Assembly (NCBI RefSeq): GCF_024055605.1
Contig: NZ_JAMXLX010000002.1
Location: 1-64,000, forward strand
Direction of reading: 5' to 3'
From: Ciceribacter sichuanensis
Lineage (GTDB): Bacteria > Pseudomonadota > Alphaproteobacteria > Rhizobiales > Rhizobiaceae
DNA: 64,000 nt
Shown here in pieces: positions 51,176 to 59,700 of the stretch. How positions within the stretch are numbered: position 1 is the first letter of the stretch; every line of letters starts with the position of its first letter. A program made the position numbers and the translations under genes. The notes beneath the pieces were generated by a model. That model was not told where the DNA came from. It was given only the letters and a program-made list of their open reading frames with translations, and did not search any database.

Positions 51176-51812
51176 TGGCGCCGAGCCCTCCCGCAAGCGC
51201 ATTGACGGCGGCAGAGGCCATGGCCGAACCGCCCCGCCGGCCGCGAACCGCGATGAACGGCACTCTGCGGCTGTGCTCGATCAGTTCGTCCTTGCTCTCC
51301 GCCGCGCCGACAAACCCGACCGGAAGGCCGAGGATCAGCGCCGGCTTCGGCGCTCCCTGATCGATGAGTTCCAGCAGCCGGAAAAGCGCCGTCGGCGCAT
51401 TGCCGATGGCAACCACAGCCCCGACAAGCCTGTCACCCCAGAGGTCAACCTGCGCAGCGGAACGCGTATTGCCGATTTCAGCCGCCTTCGGCCTCACGCG
51501 CTCATCGTTCAGGAGGCAGATCACTTCGTTGTCCCCCGGAAGCAGCCGCCGGATAATGCCGTGGCGAACCATTTCGACATCGCAGAGAACCGGCGCGCCG
51601 GCGGCCAGCGCCGCAGCCCCCGCGTCGAATGCCCCGTCCGAAAACGCGATATCGCCGGCAAGGTCCGTCATTCCACAGGCATGGATCAGGCGGATCGCCA
51701 GCTTCTCCATCCCACCGGAAAAGCGCGACAAATCCGCTTCCCGGCGGATCGTCTCGAAGGACTGCCGATAGATCTCTGCCGGATCGCGGATGTAGTCGAA
51801 CGAGGCGCTCAG
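51168..51812 (-). CDS. cobH: Precorrin-8X methylmutase CobH, probable CTG start
   Basis: 214 residues, which moves the C11 methyl to C12 to form hydrogenobyrinate. ADLSRFSGGMEKLAIRLIHA, MTDLAGDIAFSDGAF and ALILGLPVGFVGAAESKDEL are CobH blocks. The conserved N-terminus FDYIRDPAEIYRQSFETIR lies upstream of the first TTG (51731), in an open frame without ATG, GTG or TTG; the only good start is CTG at 51812, six bases after AGGAG. Starting at 51731 would remove about 27 conserved residues. A frameshift or sequencing error is the alternative. Confidence 0.85.
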   Translation of the reverse strand: MSASFDYIRDPAEIYRQSFETIRREADLSRFSGGMEKLAIRLIHACGMTDLAGDIAFSDGAFDAGAAALAAGAPVLCDVEMVRHGIIRRLLPGDNEVICLLNDERVRPKAAEIGNTRSAAQVDLWGDRLVGAVVAIGNAPTALFRLLELIDQGAPKPALILGLPVGFVGAAESKDELIEHSRRVPFIAVRGRRGGSAMASAAVNALAGGLGAND

Positions 51813-51840
51813 CGGATACTCCTCTCTGGATTGGAAGCCA

Positions 51841-53184
51841 TCACTTCTTCTTCATCGAATTGGGCCCGAGCGGATGGTCCGCATGCGGGTAAGGCGCGTG
51901 GTGATGACCGTGATGCCCGTGGTCGTGCGAGTGACCATACCCGTGGTCATGTCCGTGATCGTGATCATGGTCATGATCGTGGCCATGATGTCCATGGTGG
52001 TGATCGTGGTCATGATCGTGATGGCCGCAGCCGCAGTTCGGGCCGTGTTCGTGAGCCGCCGGCTTGCCGCTGGAGGGAGCGTTCATAACGGCTTCCAGCC
52101 CAGCATCGGGTGCGGCATTCAGGAGGTGGCCGTATTTGCCGCCGAGCGTGGTGGAGGCGCCATAGTCGAAGGCAGGCGCCAGATCGTTCGGCTCCGCATG
52201 GCTGTGCACCGGCGTCCACGGCAAGCCGTGTTCCTTGCAGAATTCCGGATCGCGACAGGACGCATCGCAATCGCCGCCGCATGGACAGTCTTCGAGACCT
52301 CCGCCGATGCCCTCGACATGGTGGTGATGGCTTTCCTGCGGCTGGCCGAGATCCGCCTCGAAGCCGAGAACCTGCTCCCGATACTTGCACATCTGGCAGT
52401 TCATCAGCGCGGCACCCTCGAGGATTTCCCCGACGCGATCCTGAAAGGCGTCCAGCACCAGCGGATGGTCGTTGAGATAGCTCGCCTTGACGAACTGGAT
52501 CTCCGGATGCCGCTCGGCAACGACATCGGTATAGCTGTAGATGCGCTTCACCAGCACACCGGTGAACAGGAAATACGGGAAGACGATGATGCGCTTGTAG
52601 CCGAGCCGGGCAGCATGCTCGAGGCCCGGCTCGACCAGCGGGAAGGTCACGCCGGAATAGCAGGTTTCGCCCCAGCCGAAGCCCATGCCTTCCCAGAGCA
52701 TGCGCATGACCTTGGTGGCGTTGGAATTGGCATCGGGATCGGACGAGCCGCGCCCCACCACCATCAGCAGCGTCTCGTGCTTGTCGACGAAACCGAGCGT
52801 CGCGTTCGCCTCGTCAACGGCCTCCTGGATACGGTCCCCGGCAGCGCGGGTCATCTTCAGGTCGATCCCGAGTTCCCGCCCGTAGGTGATGACCATACCG
52901 GGGTTCTGCGCCTGATAGGTGTTGAGCACCGAGGGAATGTCGTTCTTGGCGTGTCCCGCAGCAAACAGCATGCCGGGAACAGCCAGAACCCGCGTCACGC
53001 CTTCGGCACGGAGCTTGTCGAGGCCGGCTGAAATCACCGGATTGCAGAATTCGAGATAGCCGTATTCCACCGGCAGGTCGGGATTGCGCTCGCGCAACGC
53101 TTCCGCGATCACCGCGAATTCGCGCGCTGCGTTCTGGTTGCGGCTACCGTGTCCGCAAACCATGATTCCGAGTTTTTCAGCCAT
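51841..53184 (-). CDS. cbiX: CbiX-type sirohydrochlorin/cobalt chelatase with His-rich C-terminal tail
   Basis: 447 residues. Two CbiX repeats (about 5-125 and 137-255); metal-site histidines lie in VCGHGSRNQNAA (His12) and FAAGHAKNDIP (His78). MNCQMC (261-266) is the Fe-S-type motif of long CbiX. Then come a His4 patch (286-289), a Cys-rich segment CPCGGDCDASC (300-310) and a tail (378-437) of more than 25 His alternating with Asp and Gly. It inserts cobalt into a precorrin or stores metal. ATG at 53184 follows GGAGG. First gene of the cob operon. Confidence 0.92.
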   Translation of the reverse strand: MAEKLGIMVCGHGSRNQNAAREFAVIAEALRERNPDLPVEYGYLEFCNPVISAGLDKLRAEGVTRVLAVPGMLFAAGHAKNDIPSVLNTYQAQNPGMVITYGRELGIDLKMTRAAGDRIQEAVDEANATLGFVDKHETLLMVVGRGSSDPDANSNATKVMRMLWEGMGFGWGETCYSGVTFPLVEPGLEHAARLGYKRIIVFPYFLFTGVLVKRIYSYTDVVAERHPEIQFVKASYLNDHPLVLDAFQDRVGEILEGAALMNCQMCKYREQVLGFEADLGQPQESHHHHVEGIGGGLEDCPCGGDCDASCRDPEFCKEHGLPWTPVHSHAEPNDLAPAFDYGASTTLGGKYGHLLNAAPDAGLEAVMNAPSSGKPAAHEHGPNCGCGHHDHDHDHHHGHHGHDHDHDHDHGHDHGYGHSHDHGHHGHHHAPYPHADHPLGPNSMKKK

Positions 53185-53518
53185 GAGCCAAGGCCTCCAT
53201 GCTTCGTTGCCGTTTATGTACGAAGCGCCGGAACCGCATGTTGCGGCTCTCTGGCCTTGGGGACAGCTCCGGAATTGGCCCCCTGATTGGGTCGGCCGCA
53301 CCGGACTATTTCCAGCCTGTCGAACAGGCGCCGTCGCACATGAGACAGAGCTTTATCGAAGGCGACATGACCGGTCAAACCCGTTTGCGCCGGATTGTGT
53401 GGAGGATGCGCCGAAGGTCTCAGATGCGACCGGCATTCGCCCCGCAACGTGTTGCCCCGACTGGCGGTTTGGTGCATGACAGGACCTCCCGCCGCAGCCG
53501 AAACTACACAGGATCATC
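53185..53518. other. Divergent intergenic region between cbiX and TSUP gene, with a candidate short ORF
   Basis: 334 bases. On the minus strand an 87-codon reading (53477-53214) starts with ATG seven bases after GGGAGG, the best ribosome binding site in the region, but its product is Arg/Pro-rich, unrecognised and ends just before cbiX, so it may be a leader ORF or chance. An 11-codon Cys-containing reading (MCDGACSTGWK, near 53340-53305) also lies here. No B12 box is visible, so this cob operon has no obvious cobalamin riboswitch. Confidence 0.4.
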
Positions 53519-54304
53519 GTGATCGATCTCGCACTCCAGAGCCTGGTGCTTCTCTTTCTCGCAGCCTTCATCGCCGGCTTCATCGATTCGATAGCCGGCG
53601 GCGGCGGTCTGATCACTATTCCTGCCATGCTGATCGCGGGCATTCCGCCACTTGAAACGCTTGGAACCAACAAGTTGCAATCGATGTTCGGGGCCGGTTC
53701 AGCGACCATTGCCTATGCGCGACGCGGCCATGTCGACCTGAAGAGCCAGTTGCCGATGGCGGCGATGGCGGTATTCGGCGGAGCTGTCGGCGCAGTGATC
53801 GCGACGGTCGTTCCCGGCGACTTGCTGCGCGTGATCATGCCCTTCCTGCTGATCGCGATCGCACTTTATTTCGCGCTGAAGCCCAACCTGCACGACGAGG
53901 ACCGCCACCAGCGCATGACGCCCTTCGTCTTCGGCCTGACCTTCGTGCCGCTGATCGGCCTGTATGACGGCGTGTTCGGCCCGGGCACCGGCTCCTTCTT
54001 CATGCTGGCCTTCGTCTCGCTTGCCGGTTTTGGCGTGCTCAAGGCCACCGCCCACACTAAACTTCTCAATCTTGGCTCCAATGTCGGCGCCTTCGTGGTT
54101 TTCATGGCAAGCGGTGTGGTTCTCTGGAAGGTCGGGCTGCTAATGGGCTTTGGCCAGTTCCTGGGTGCGCAGGCAGGGTCACGGCTCGCCATGCGCATCG
54201 GCGCAAGGCTGATCAAGCCGCTCCTGATCGTCACCTGCGTCGCGCTAGCATCGAAACTGCTGATGGATCCGACCAACCCGGTTCGCCTATGGGTGGGGTT
54301 CTGA
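53519..54304 (+). CDS. TSUP family (TauE/SafE) membrane transporter
   Basis: 261 residues with seven or eight hydrophobic segments. FIAGFIDSIAGGGGLITIPA and TLGTNKLQSMFGAGSATIAY followed by FGPGTGSFFMLAFVSLAG are TSUP hallmarks. Members export or import sulfur-containing anions or organic acids. The start is GTG at 53519. It lies divergent from cbiX and its 3' end overlaps that of the convergent LtrA-like gene by 18 bases. A link to cobalamin is only positional. Confidence 0.9.
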   Translation: MIDLALQSLVLLFLAAFIAGFIDSIAGGGGLITIPAMLIAGIPPLETLGTNKLQSMFGAGSATIAYARRGHVDLKSQLPMAAMAVFGGAVGAVIATVVPGDLLRVIMPFLLIAIALYFALKPNLHDEDRHQRMTPFVFGLTFVPLIGLYDGVFGPGTGSFFMLAFVSLAGFGVLKATAHTKLLNLGSNVGAFVVFMASGVVLWKVGLLMGFGQFLGAQAGSRLAMRIGARLIKPLLIVTCVALASKLLMDPTNPVRLWVGF

Positions 54305-55549
54305 GGCCCCGGACAAAGGCTTGGCCTCCAGCGGGATGCGGTCGGCAACACCGGTTCGCAACGACAGGAATTCCCATACGGCCACGATCAGAAGAATTGC
54401 GGTTGCGGAAAACTGCAGTGCGAAAGGCGGCAGGCTGGAGACGATCCCCAAGCCGACGATAGCTATCGCCCCGGCGCAATGGGAACTCGGCAGCCCGCGC
54501 CCCGCAAGAAACTTGAGCCCACCCGTACCGGTCAGGAAAAGCGCCGGCCCGCCGGCAATCGTTACTGTTTCCCGCAACCCTGCCGGATCGAACGCCTGCG
54601 AGAGGCTGAAATCCTCACCGACGGCGGTCATGACGATGCCCATCACGATTGGCAGATGGCCGTAGACGAACAGTACCTCCGCAATCAGTTGCGGGTTGCG
54701 AGTATTTTCCGCCTTTCTTGCCATCCTCTTCTGGCCATCGTGAAAATAGAGCCACCACATCAGCACCGTGCTTGCGAAAGCGCAGCAGAAAACGAGAAAA
54801 GTCAGCGGAGTCTGCATGTGCTCGACGGCGGTCTTGCCCGTCGTCAGGATCGTCTCGCCCAGGCAGATGATGACGAACAACGCGGTACGCTCGGCAAAAT
54901 GCTCGCCTGAGACCCGGAGTGTTTCGCCGTTCGCGCCGCGCATGAGGCCGGGCAGATAATAGTTAAACGTCGGGGCCGCATATTCGATCAGGATCGCGAC
55001 GCTCCAGAGCGCTATTCTGGATGAGGGCTCGACCAGCGCTCCGCTCAGCCACAACCAGGCAGAGAAGGTAAGCCAGATCGTCATTCTGAGAAACGTCAGA
55101 AAAGCAGGCCGGTCGGCATTGCGATGGGCAAACAGGGAAAAAAGCGACCGGCCGATCTGCATGGCGGCATAGACGGAAGCGAACAGCAACCCTTTGTCAT
55201 GGAAGGCTTCCGGCAGTGCGATCGAAAGCAGTATCCCGCAAAACATCAGCGCAAAGAGCAGGAGCCGCACCTCGGCTTTCCGGGTGTCGAGAAGATTGGT
55301 GAGCAGCGTCGTCTGTATCCACACCCACCACAGCGCGAGCAGCAATATCGCGGCTTCCACGATGGATGTCATACCGAAATCCTCGGCAAATGTGTGCGAC
55401 ATCTGGATCAGCGCGAACACGAATACGAGGTCGAAGAACAGCTCGGGAAACCCGGCCTTTTCCCGATCCCTGCGCAAAAGACCGCCTTCCCCGCTCGCTC
55501 TCCCGTCACCGGAAGTGTCGTGTTCAGACGCGGCCCTGTCCAATGTCAT
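54287..55549 (-). CDS. Low temperature requirement protein A (LtrA) family membrane protein
   Basis: 420 residues with about ten to twelve transmembrane segments. FPELFFDLVFVFALIQMSHT and ALWWVWIQTTLLTNLLDT at the N-terminus and ERTALFVIICLGETILTTG in the middle are LtrA signatures. Function is unknown; the name comes from a Listeria mutant. It lies downstream of the cob riboswitch operon but beyond a hairpin, so it is probably transcribed separately. It overlaps the TSUP gene tail to tail. Confidence 0.9.
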   Translation of the reverse strand: MTLDRAASEHDTSGDGRASGEGGLLRRDREKAGFPELFFDLVFVFALIQMSHTFAEDFGMTSIVEAAILLLALWWVWIQTTLLTNLLDTRKAEVRLLLFALMFCGILLSIALPEAFHDKGLLFASVYAAMQIGRSLFSLFAHRNADRPAFLTFLRMTIWLTFSAWLWLSGALVEPSSRIALWSVAILIEYAAPTFNYYLPGLMRGANGETLRVSGEHFAERTALFVIICLGETILTTGKTAVEHMQTPLTFLVFCCAFASTVLMWWLYFHDGQKRMARKAENTRNPQLIAEVLFVYGHLPIVMGIVMTAVGEDFSLSQAFDPAGLRETVTIAGGPALFLTGTGGLKFLAGRGLPSSHCAGAIAIVGLGIVSSLPPFALQFSATAILLIVAVWEFLSLRTGVADRIPLEAKPLSGASEPHP

Positions 55550-55621
55550 CTCTGCTCACTCACGCCATCTTTCCAGTGGTTGAAAAACGGCAGAGGTCGG
55601 GAATGGTTCCCCTTCAAGACA

Positions 55622-55642
55622 TTCTCGGCAAAACGCCGAGAA
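55622..55642 (-). terminator. Hairpin after the EamA gene
   Basis: TTCTCGGC pairs with GCCGAGAA around a 5-base loop, 10 bases after the EamA stop on the minus strand. No long T-run follows. It probably marks the end of the riboswitch-controlled cobP-cobW-cobN-cobO-eamA unit. Confidence 0.55.
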
Positions 55643-55652
55643 GGCCGGAAAA

Positions 55653-56078
55653 CTAGAAAACCGCCACCATGACGGCGCCCGCCCCGATCATCGCAACACC
55701 GGCCCAGGCGCCAAGGCTCAGTTTTTCGCCGAGGAAGATCGCGGCAAATATCGCCACCATCACGATCGACAACTTGTCGATCGGCGCGACGCGGGCGGCA
55801 TCACCAATCTTCAGCGCCCGGTAATAGGCAATCCACGAGCCACCGGTCGCAATGCCGGAAAGACCGAGAAACACCCAGGTCTTTGCAGAAATGCTCGATG
55901 GCGACTGCCACTGGCCGGTGGCGGTCACGATGCCGATCAGGACGAGAAAGATCACAACCGTGCGGATCAGCGTCGCGAGATCCGAATTGACGCCTGCTAC
56001 GCCGACCTTGCCGAAGATCGCCGTCAGCGCCGCAAAGACCGCCGACAGAAATGCCCAGAAGGCCCAGCTCTGGCTCAT
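55653..56078 (-). CDS. Half-size EamA family transporter
   Basis: 141 residues with four or five transmembrane helices, a single EamA repeat as in four-helix DMT proteins; it probably dimerises. FWAFLSAVFAALTAIFGKVG starts the domain and PIDKLSIVMVAIFAAIFLGEKLS is the usual late signature. Its ATG shares a base with the cobO stop (TGATG), so it is a true member of the riboswitch-controlled cob operon. A role in moving a B12 precursor, cobalt or a side product is suggested by context only. Confidence 0.85.
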   Translation of the reverse strand: MSQSWAFWAFLSAVFAALTAIFGKVGVAGVNSDLATLIRTVVIFLVLIGIVTATGQWQSPSSISAKTWVFLGLSGIATGGSWIAYYRALKIGDAARVAPIDKLSIVMVAIFAAIFLGEKLSLGAWAGVAMIGAGAVMVAVF

Positions 56079-56710
56079 CAGAATTCCACCCCGATCTGCG
56101 CCTTGATGCCGGAGCGGAAGGGATGTTTGACCAGTTCCATCTCGGTCACGAGGTCGGCGATCTCGATCAGTTCATCCTTGGCGTTGCGGCCGGTCAGCAC
56201 GACATGGGTCATCTCCGGCTTCTCGGTCTTCAGGAACTCCACAACCTCGGCGATATCGATGTAGTCGTAGCGGATGGCGATGTTGATCTCGTCCAGCAGC
56301 ACCATGGAATAGGAGGGATCGCGGATCAGTTCCTTGGCCTTTTCCCAGGCGGCTTGCGCCATGGCGATGTCGCGCGCCTTATCCTGCGTTTCCCAGGTGA
56401 AACCCTCGCCCATGGTATGGAATTCGCACAGATCGCTGAAATGCCTGAGGATCAGGTCACGCTCGCCGGTCGACATCGCCCCCTTGATGAACTGCACCAC
56501 CGCACATTTCTTTCCATGCGCGATATGGCGGAAGATCATGCCGAAGGCGGCCGACGACTTGCCCTTGCCCTTGCCGGTATGGACGATGACGAGGCCCTTC
56601 TCGCCCGTCTTGGTGGCCATGATCTTCTCACGCGCCGCCTTCTTCTTCGCCATCTTCTCCGCGTGGCGGGCGAGATCCGCGGGCGACGAACCCTCAACTT
56701 CCTCGGTCAT
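56078..56710 (-). CDS. cobO: Cob(I)yrinic acid a,c-diamide adenosyltransferase CobO
   Basis: 210 residues, CobA/CobO/BtuR family. P-loop VHTGKGKGKSSAAFGMIFR, VVQFIKGAMSTGERDLI, MGEGFTWETQDKARDI and LLDEINIAIRYDYIDI are diagnostic. It transfers adenosyl from ATP to Co(I) corrinoids. The ATG at 56710 overlaps the cobN stop (ATGA); an in-frame extension to 56797 lies within cobN. The stop shares one base with the EamA start. Confidence 0.95.
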   Translation of the reverse strand: MTEEVEGSSPADLARHAEKMAKKKAAREKIMATKTGEKGLVIVHTGKGKGKSSAAFGMIFRHIAHGKKCAVVQFIKGAMSTGERDLILRHFSDLCEFHTMGEGFTWETQDKARDIAMAQAAWEKAKELIRDPSYSMVLLDEINIAIRYDYIDIAEVVEFLKTEKPEMTHVVLTGRNAKDELIEIADLVTEMELVKHPFRSGIKAQIGVEF

Positions 56711-59700
56711 GGTTCCTGTACTCCATTCATCGTTTCGGCTCCGCGCTTGGAGAGCCGGGAAAGATCGAACATCGCCGAATTGCTCTTCGGCGTCCACAAC
56801 CTGCGATCGATCGCCTCGATCAATCGTTCGGCCAGTTCCCTGAGTGCCGGCGCATTCTTCTCGGCCATGAAGTCGCGGACACGTTCATCCAGAACGAAGG
56901 CCTGATAGACCGCCTCGAAATGGTGGTCGCGCACGGCACCCGTCGTCGCAGCGAAGGCGAACATGTAATCGACCGTCGCGGTGATCTCGAAGGCACCCTT
57001 GTAGCCGTGCCGCATCACGCCCTCGATCCACTTCGGATTGACGACGCGGGCGCGCACCACGCGGGCGATCTCTTCCTCAAGGCTGCGGATCACCGGCTTT
57101 TCCGGTCGCGAATGATCGTTGTGATAGACGGTCGGACGATTGCCTGCGACATGCTCGATCGCCGCCGTCATGCCGCCTTCGAACTGGTAATAGTCGTCGC
57201 TGTCCAGAAGGTCGTGTTCGCGGTTGTCCTGGTTCTGCACCACCGCCTGCACCCGGCGAAGCCGCTCCTCGAACAGGCCACGCTCCGCCTTGCCCTCGAC
57301 ATCCGCCCCGTAGGCATAGCCGCCCCAGACCAGATAGGCCTCGGCCAGATCGCCCCGCCGTTCCCAGCCCTTCTCGTCGATCAGCGCCTGTAGGCCCGCT
57401 CCGTAAGCACCGGGCTTCGAACCGAACACCCGGTAGCCCGCGCGGCGCGCAGCCGCTTTGTAATCCAGTCCTTCGGCAAGGAACTGCGCCATCTCGGCCT
57501 TCACTCGCGCCGCAATCGGATTGTCACCCTCATCCTCGTCAAGCGCGGCCACCGCCCGGACAGCCTTGTCGAACAGGGCGATCTGCTCGGGGAAAGCATC
57601 GCGGAAGAATCCGGAAATCCGAAGCGTCACGTCGACACGCGGCCGGCCGAGCACCGCCTGCGGGATGATCTCGTAGCCGGTGACGCGCCGCGAGGCCATG
57701 TCCCACAGCGGCTTCACGCCGATCAGCGCAAGCGCCTGCGCGATATCGTCTCCGCCGGTGCGCATGTTGGACGTTCCCCAGGCCGTCAGCCCGAAGGAAG
57801 TGGGCCATTCGCCATGGTCCTGCACATAACGCGCAATCAGCAGTTCCGCCGACTTCTTGCCAAGCTCATAGGCCGCAGGGGTCGGAACCGCGCGGCTGTC
57901 GACTGAATAGAAATTGCGTCCCGTCGGCAGCACATCCGGCCGGCCGCGCGTCGGCGCACCGGACGGGCCGGGCGGCACGAAGCGTCCATCGAGCCCGGTC
58001 AACAGTCCCTCGATCTCGGCCCTGCCCGACTTGACCACGGCAGGCTGCAGCCGGTTTTGAATTTCGTCGAGTACCACACGCGTCCGCGACCATTCCGGCG
58101 GGCACTCTACCTCGCCCCCTACCAACTTCGCCGCCAGCAGTTCTATGCGCTCGACCGTGTCGCCCCTGGTTCGCCACGGCTGGTCGGTGAGATCCGCCAG
58201 AATATCAGGTTTCGACCCCGTCCATGGATCCGACATCACGCAGTCGAGAGGGTCGAATTTATCGACCCGGAAAAGAAACTCCCCCTCTGGCCTGCCGGCC
58301 ATCTCCCCCACAAGGGGGGAGAATATCCGCGGCTGCCCTTGGGCGTGCACGGGGTCCTCGAACGCAAGAGGAAGTCCCTCCCCCTTGTGGGGAGGGGTTG
58401 GGGAGGGGTTTTGTCTTTCAAACGCATCCCTCGCAATCGCCCGCTGCAAACTCTGGTCACCACCCTCGCCCAGCCCGCGCGGCACCCGCGCCAGCGCCAC
58501 GGTAAGGTCGGTGAGCAACCGTCCCTCCGGCGCGAGGCCGAAGATGTGCAGCCCGTCGCGGATCTGCATTTCCTTGAGGTCGCAGAGATAGGCGTCGAGC
58601 TTTTCGAGCGCGGCCTCCTCGGCCTCGCCCTTCGCAATGCCGGCGTCCTGATCGAGCCCGATATCGGCGACGAGATCGAGGATCTGTTTCTTCAGGAGCT
58701 TCAACCGTCGCGGATCGCCGCCCGAGGCCTCGTAATACTCATCGACCAAAGCCTCCAGGTCCTTGAGCGGCCCGTAGCTTTCGGCCCGCGTCAGGGGCGG
58801 CGTCAGATGGTCGATGATGACGGCCGAGGTCCGCCGCTTGGCCTGCGTTCCCTCGCCGGGATCGTTGACGATGAACGGATAGAGATGCGGGAGGGGGCCG
58901 AAAACCGCCTCGGGATAGCAGTTTTCCGAAAGCGCCAGAGCCTTGCCCGGCAGCCATTCGAGATTGCCGTGCTTGCCCATGTGGACGACGGCATGCGCAT
59001 CGAACGCTCCGCGCAGATAGGCATAGAAGGCGAGATAGCCGTGCGGCGGCACGAGATCGGGAGAGTGATAGGTTTCCTTCGGATCGATATTATAGCCGCG
59101 CGCCGGCTGGATACCGATAAGCACGTTTCCGAAGCGGGACAGCGGCAGCGCGAAACGCCCGTCGAGGAAGAACGGATCGGCCTCCGGCCCACCCCAGCGC
59201 GCCGTCACCTCATCCCGAACCTTTACCGGAAGACTTTCGAAGAAACGAATGTAATCATTTACTGATATGGTCTCGCGGATTTCCCGTCCGTCGCTTGCCG
59301 CATTGGTCGGCCCCGCCATCAGATGCGCCATCAGCGCATCGCCATCGGTTGGCAGACTGCCCACCTCGTATCCGGCCACATCCATCGCTTTCAGCACTTC
59401 CATGGTGCCGGCCGGCGTATCGAGCCCGACGCCATTGCCAAGCCTTCCATCCCGGTTCGGATAGTTCGCCATCACGATCGCCACGCGCCGGTATGCGGCT
59501 GCGGTGTTGCGCAACCGCGCCCAGCTGGCGGCAAGCTTCGCGACGAAGGCAGCACGACCGGTATCCGGCTCATGGGTGACGATATTGGTTTCGACGCGGG
59601 CATCGAAACGCGCCGCAGCCTTGAACGAGACGGCCCGCGTCATCACCCGGCCGTCGACCTCCGGCAACGCCACGCTCATGGCGAGATCGCGCGCCGAAAG

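Noticed and set aside
51900-52030. Tandem-repeat-like CATGAC/CATGGC DNA, at first sight a satellite or CRISPR-like array
   Set aside because: It is the coding sequence of the His/Asp/Gly-rich tail of CbiX, with no regular repeat-spacer structure.
53410-53430. CTGAGACC on the minus strand upstream of cbiX, reminiscent of TPP or cobalamin riboswitch cores
   Set aside because: The other conserved TPP elements (such as the CTGATC segment) and the B12 box are absent.
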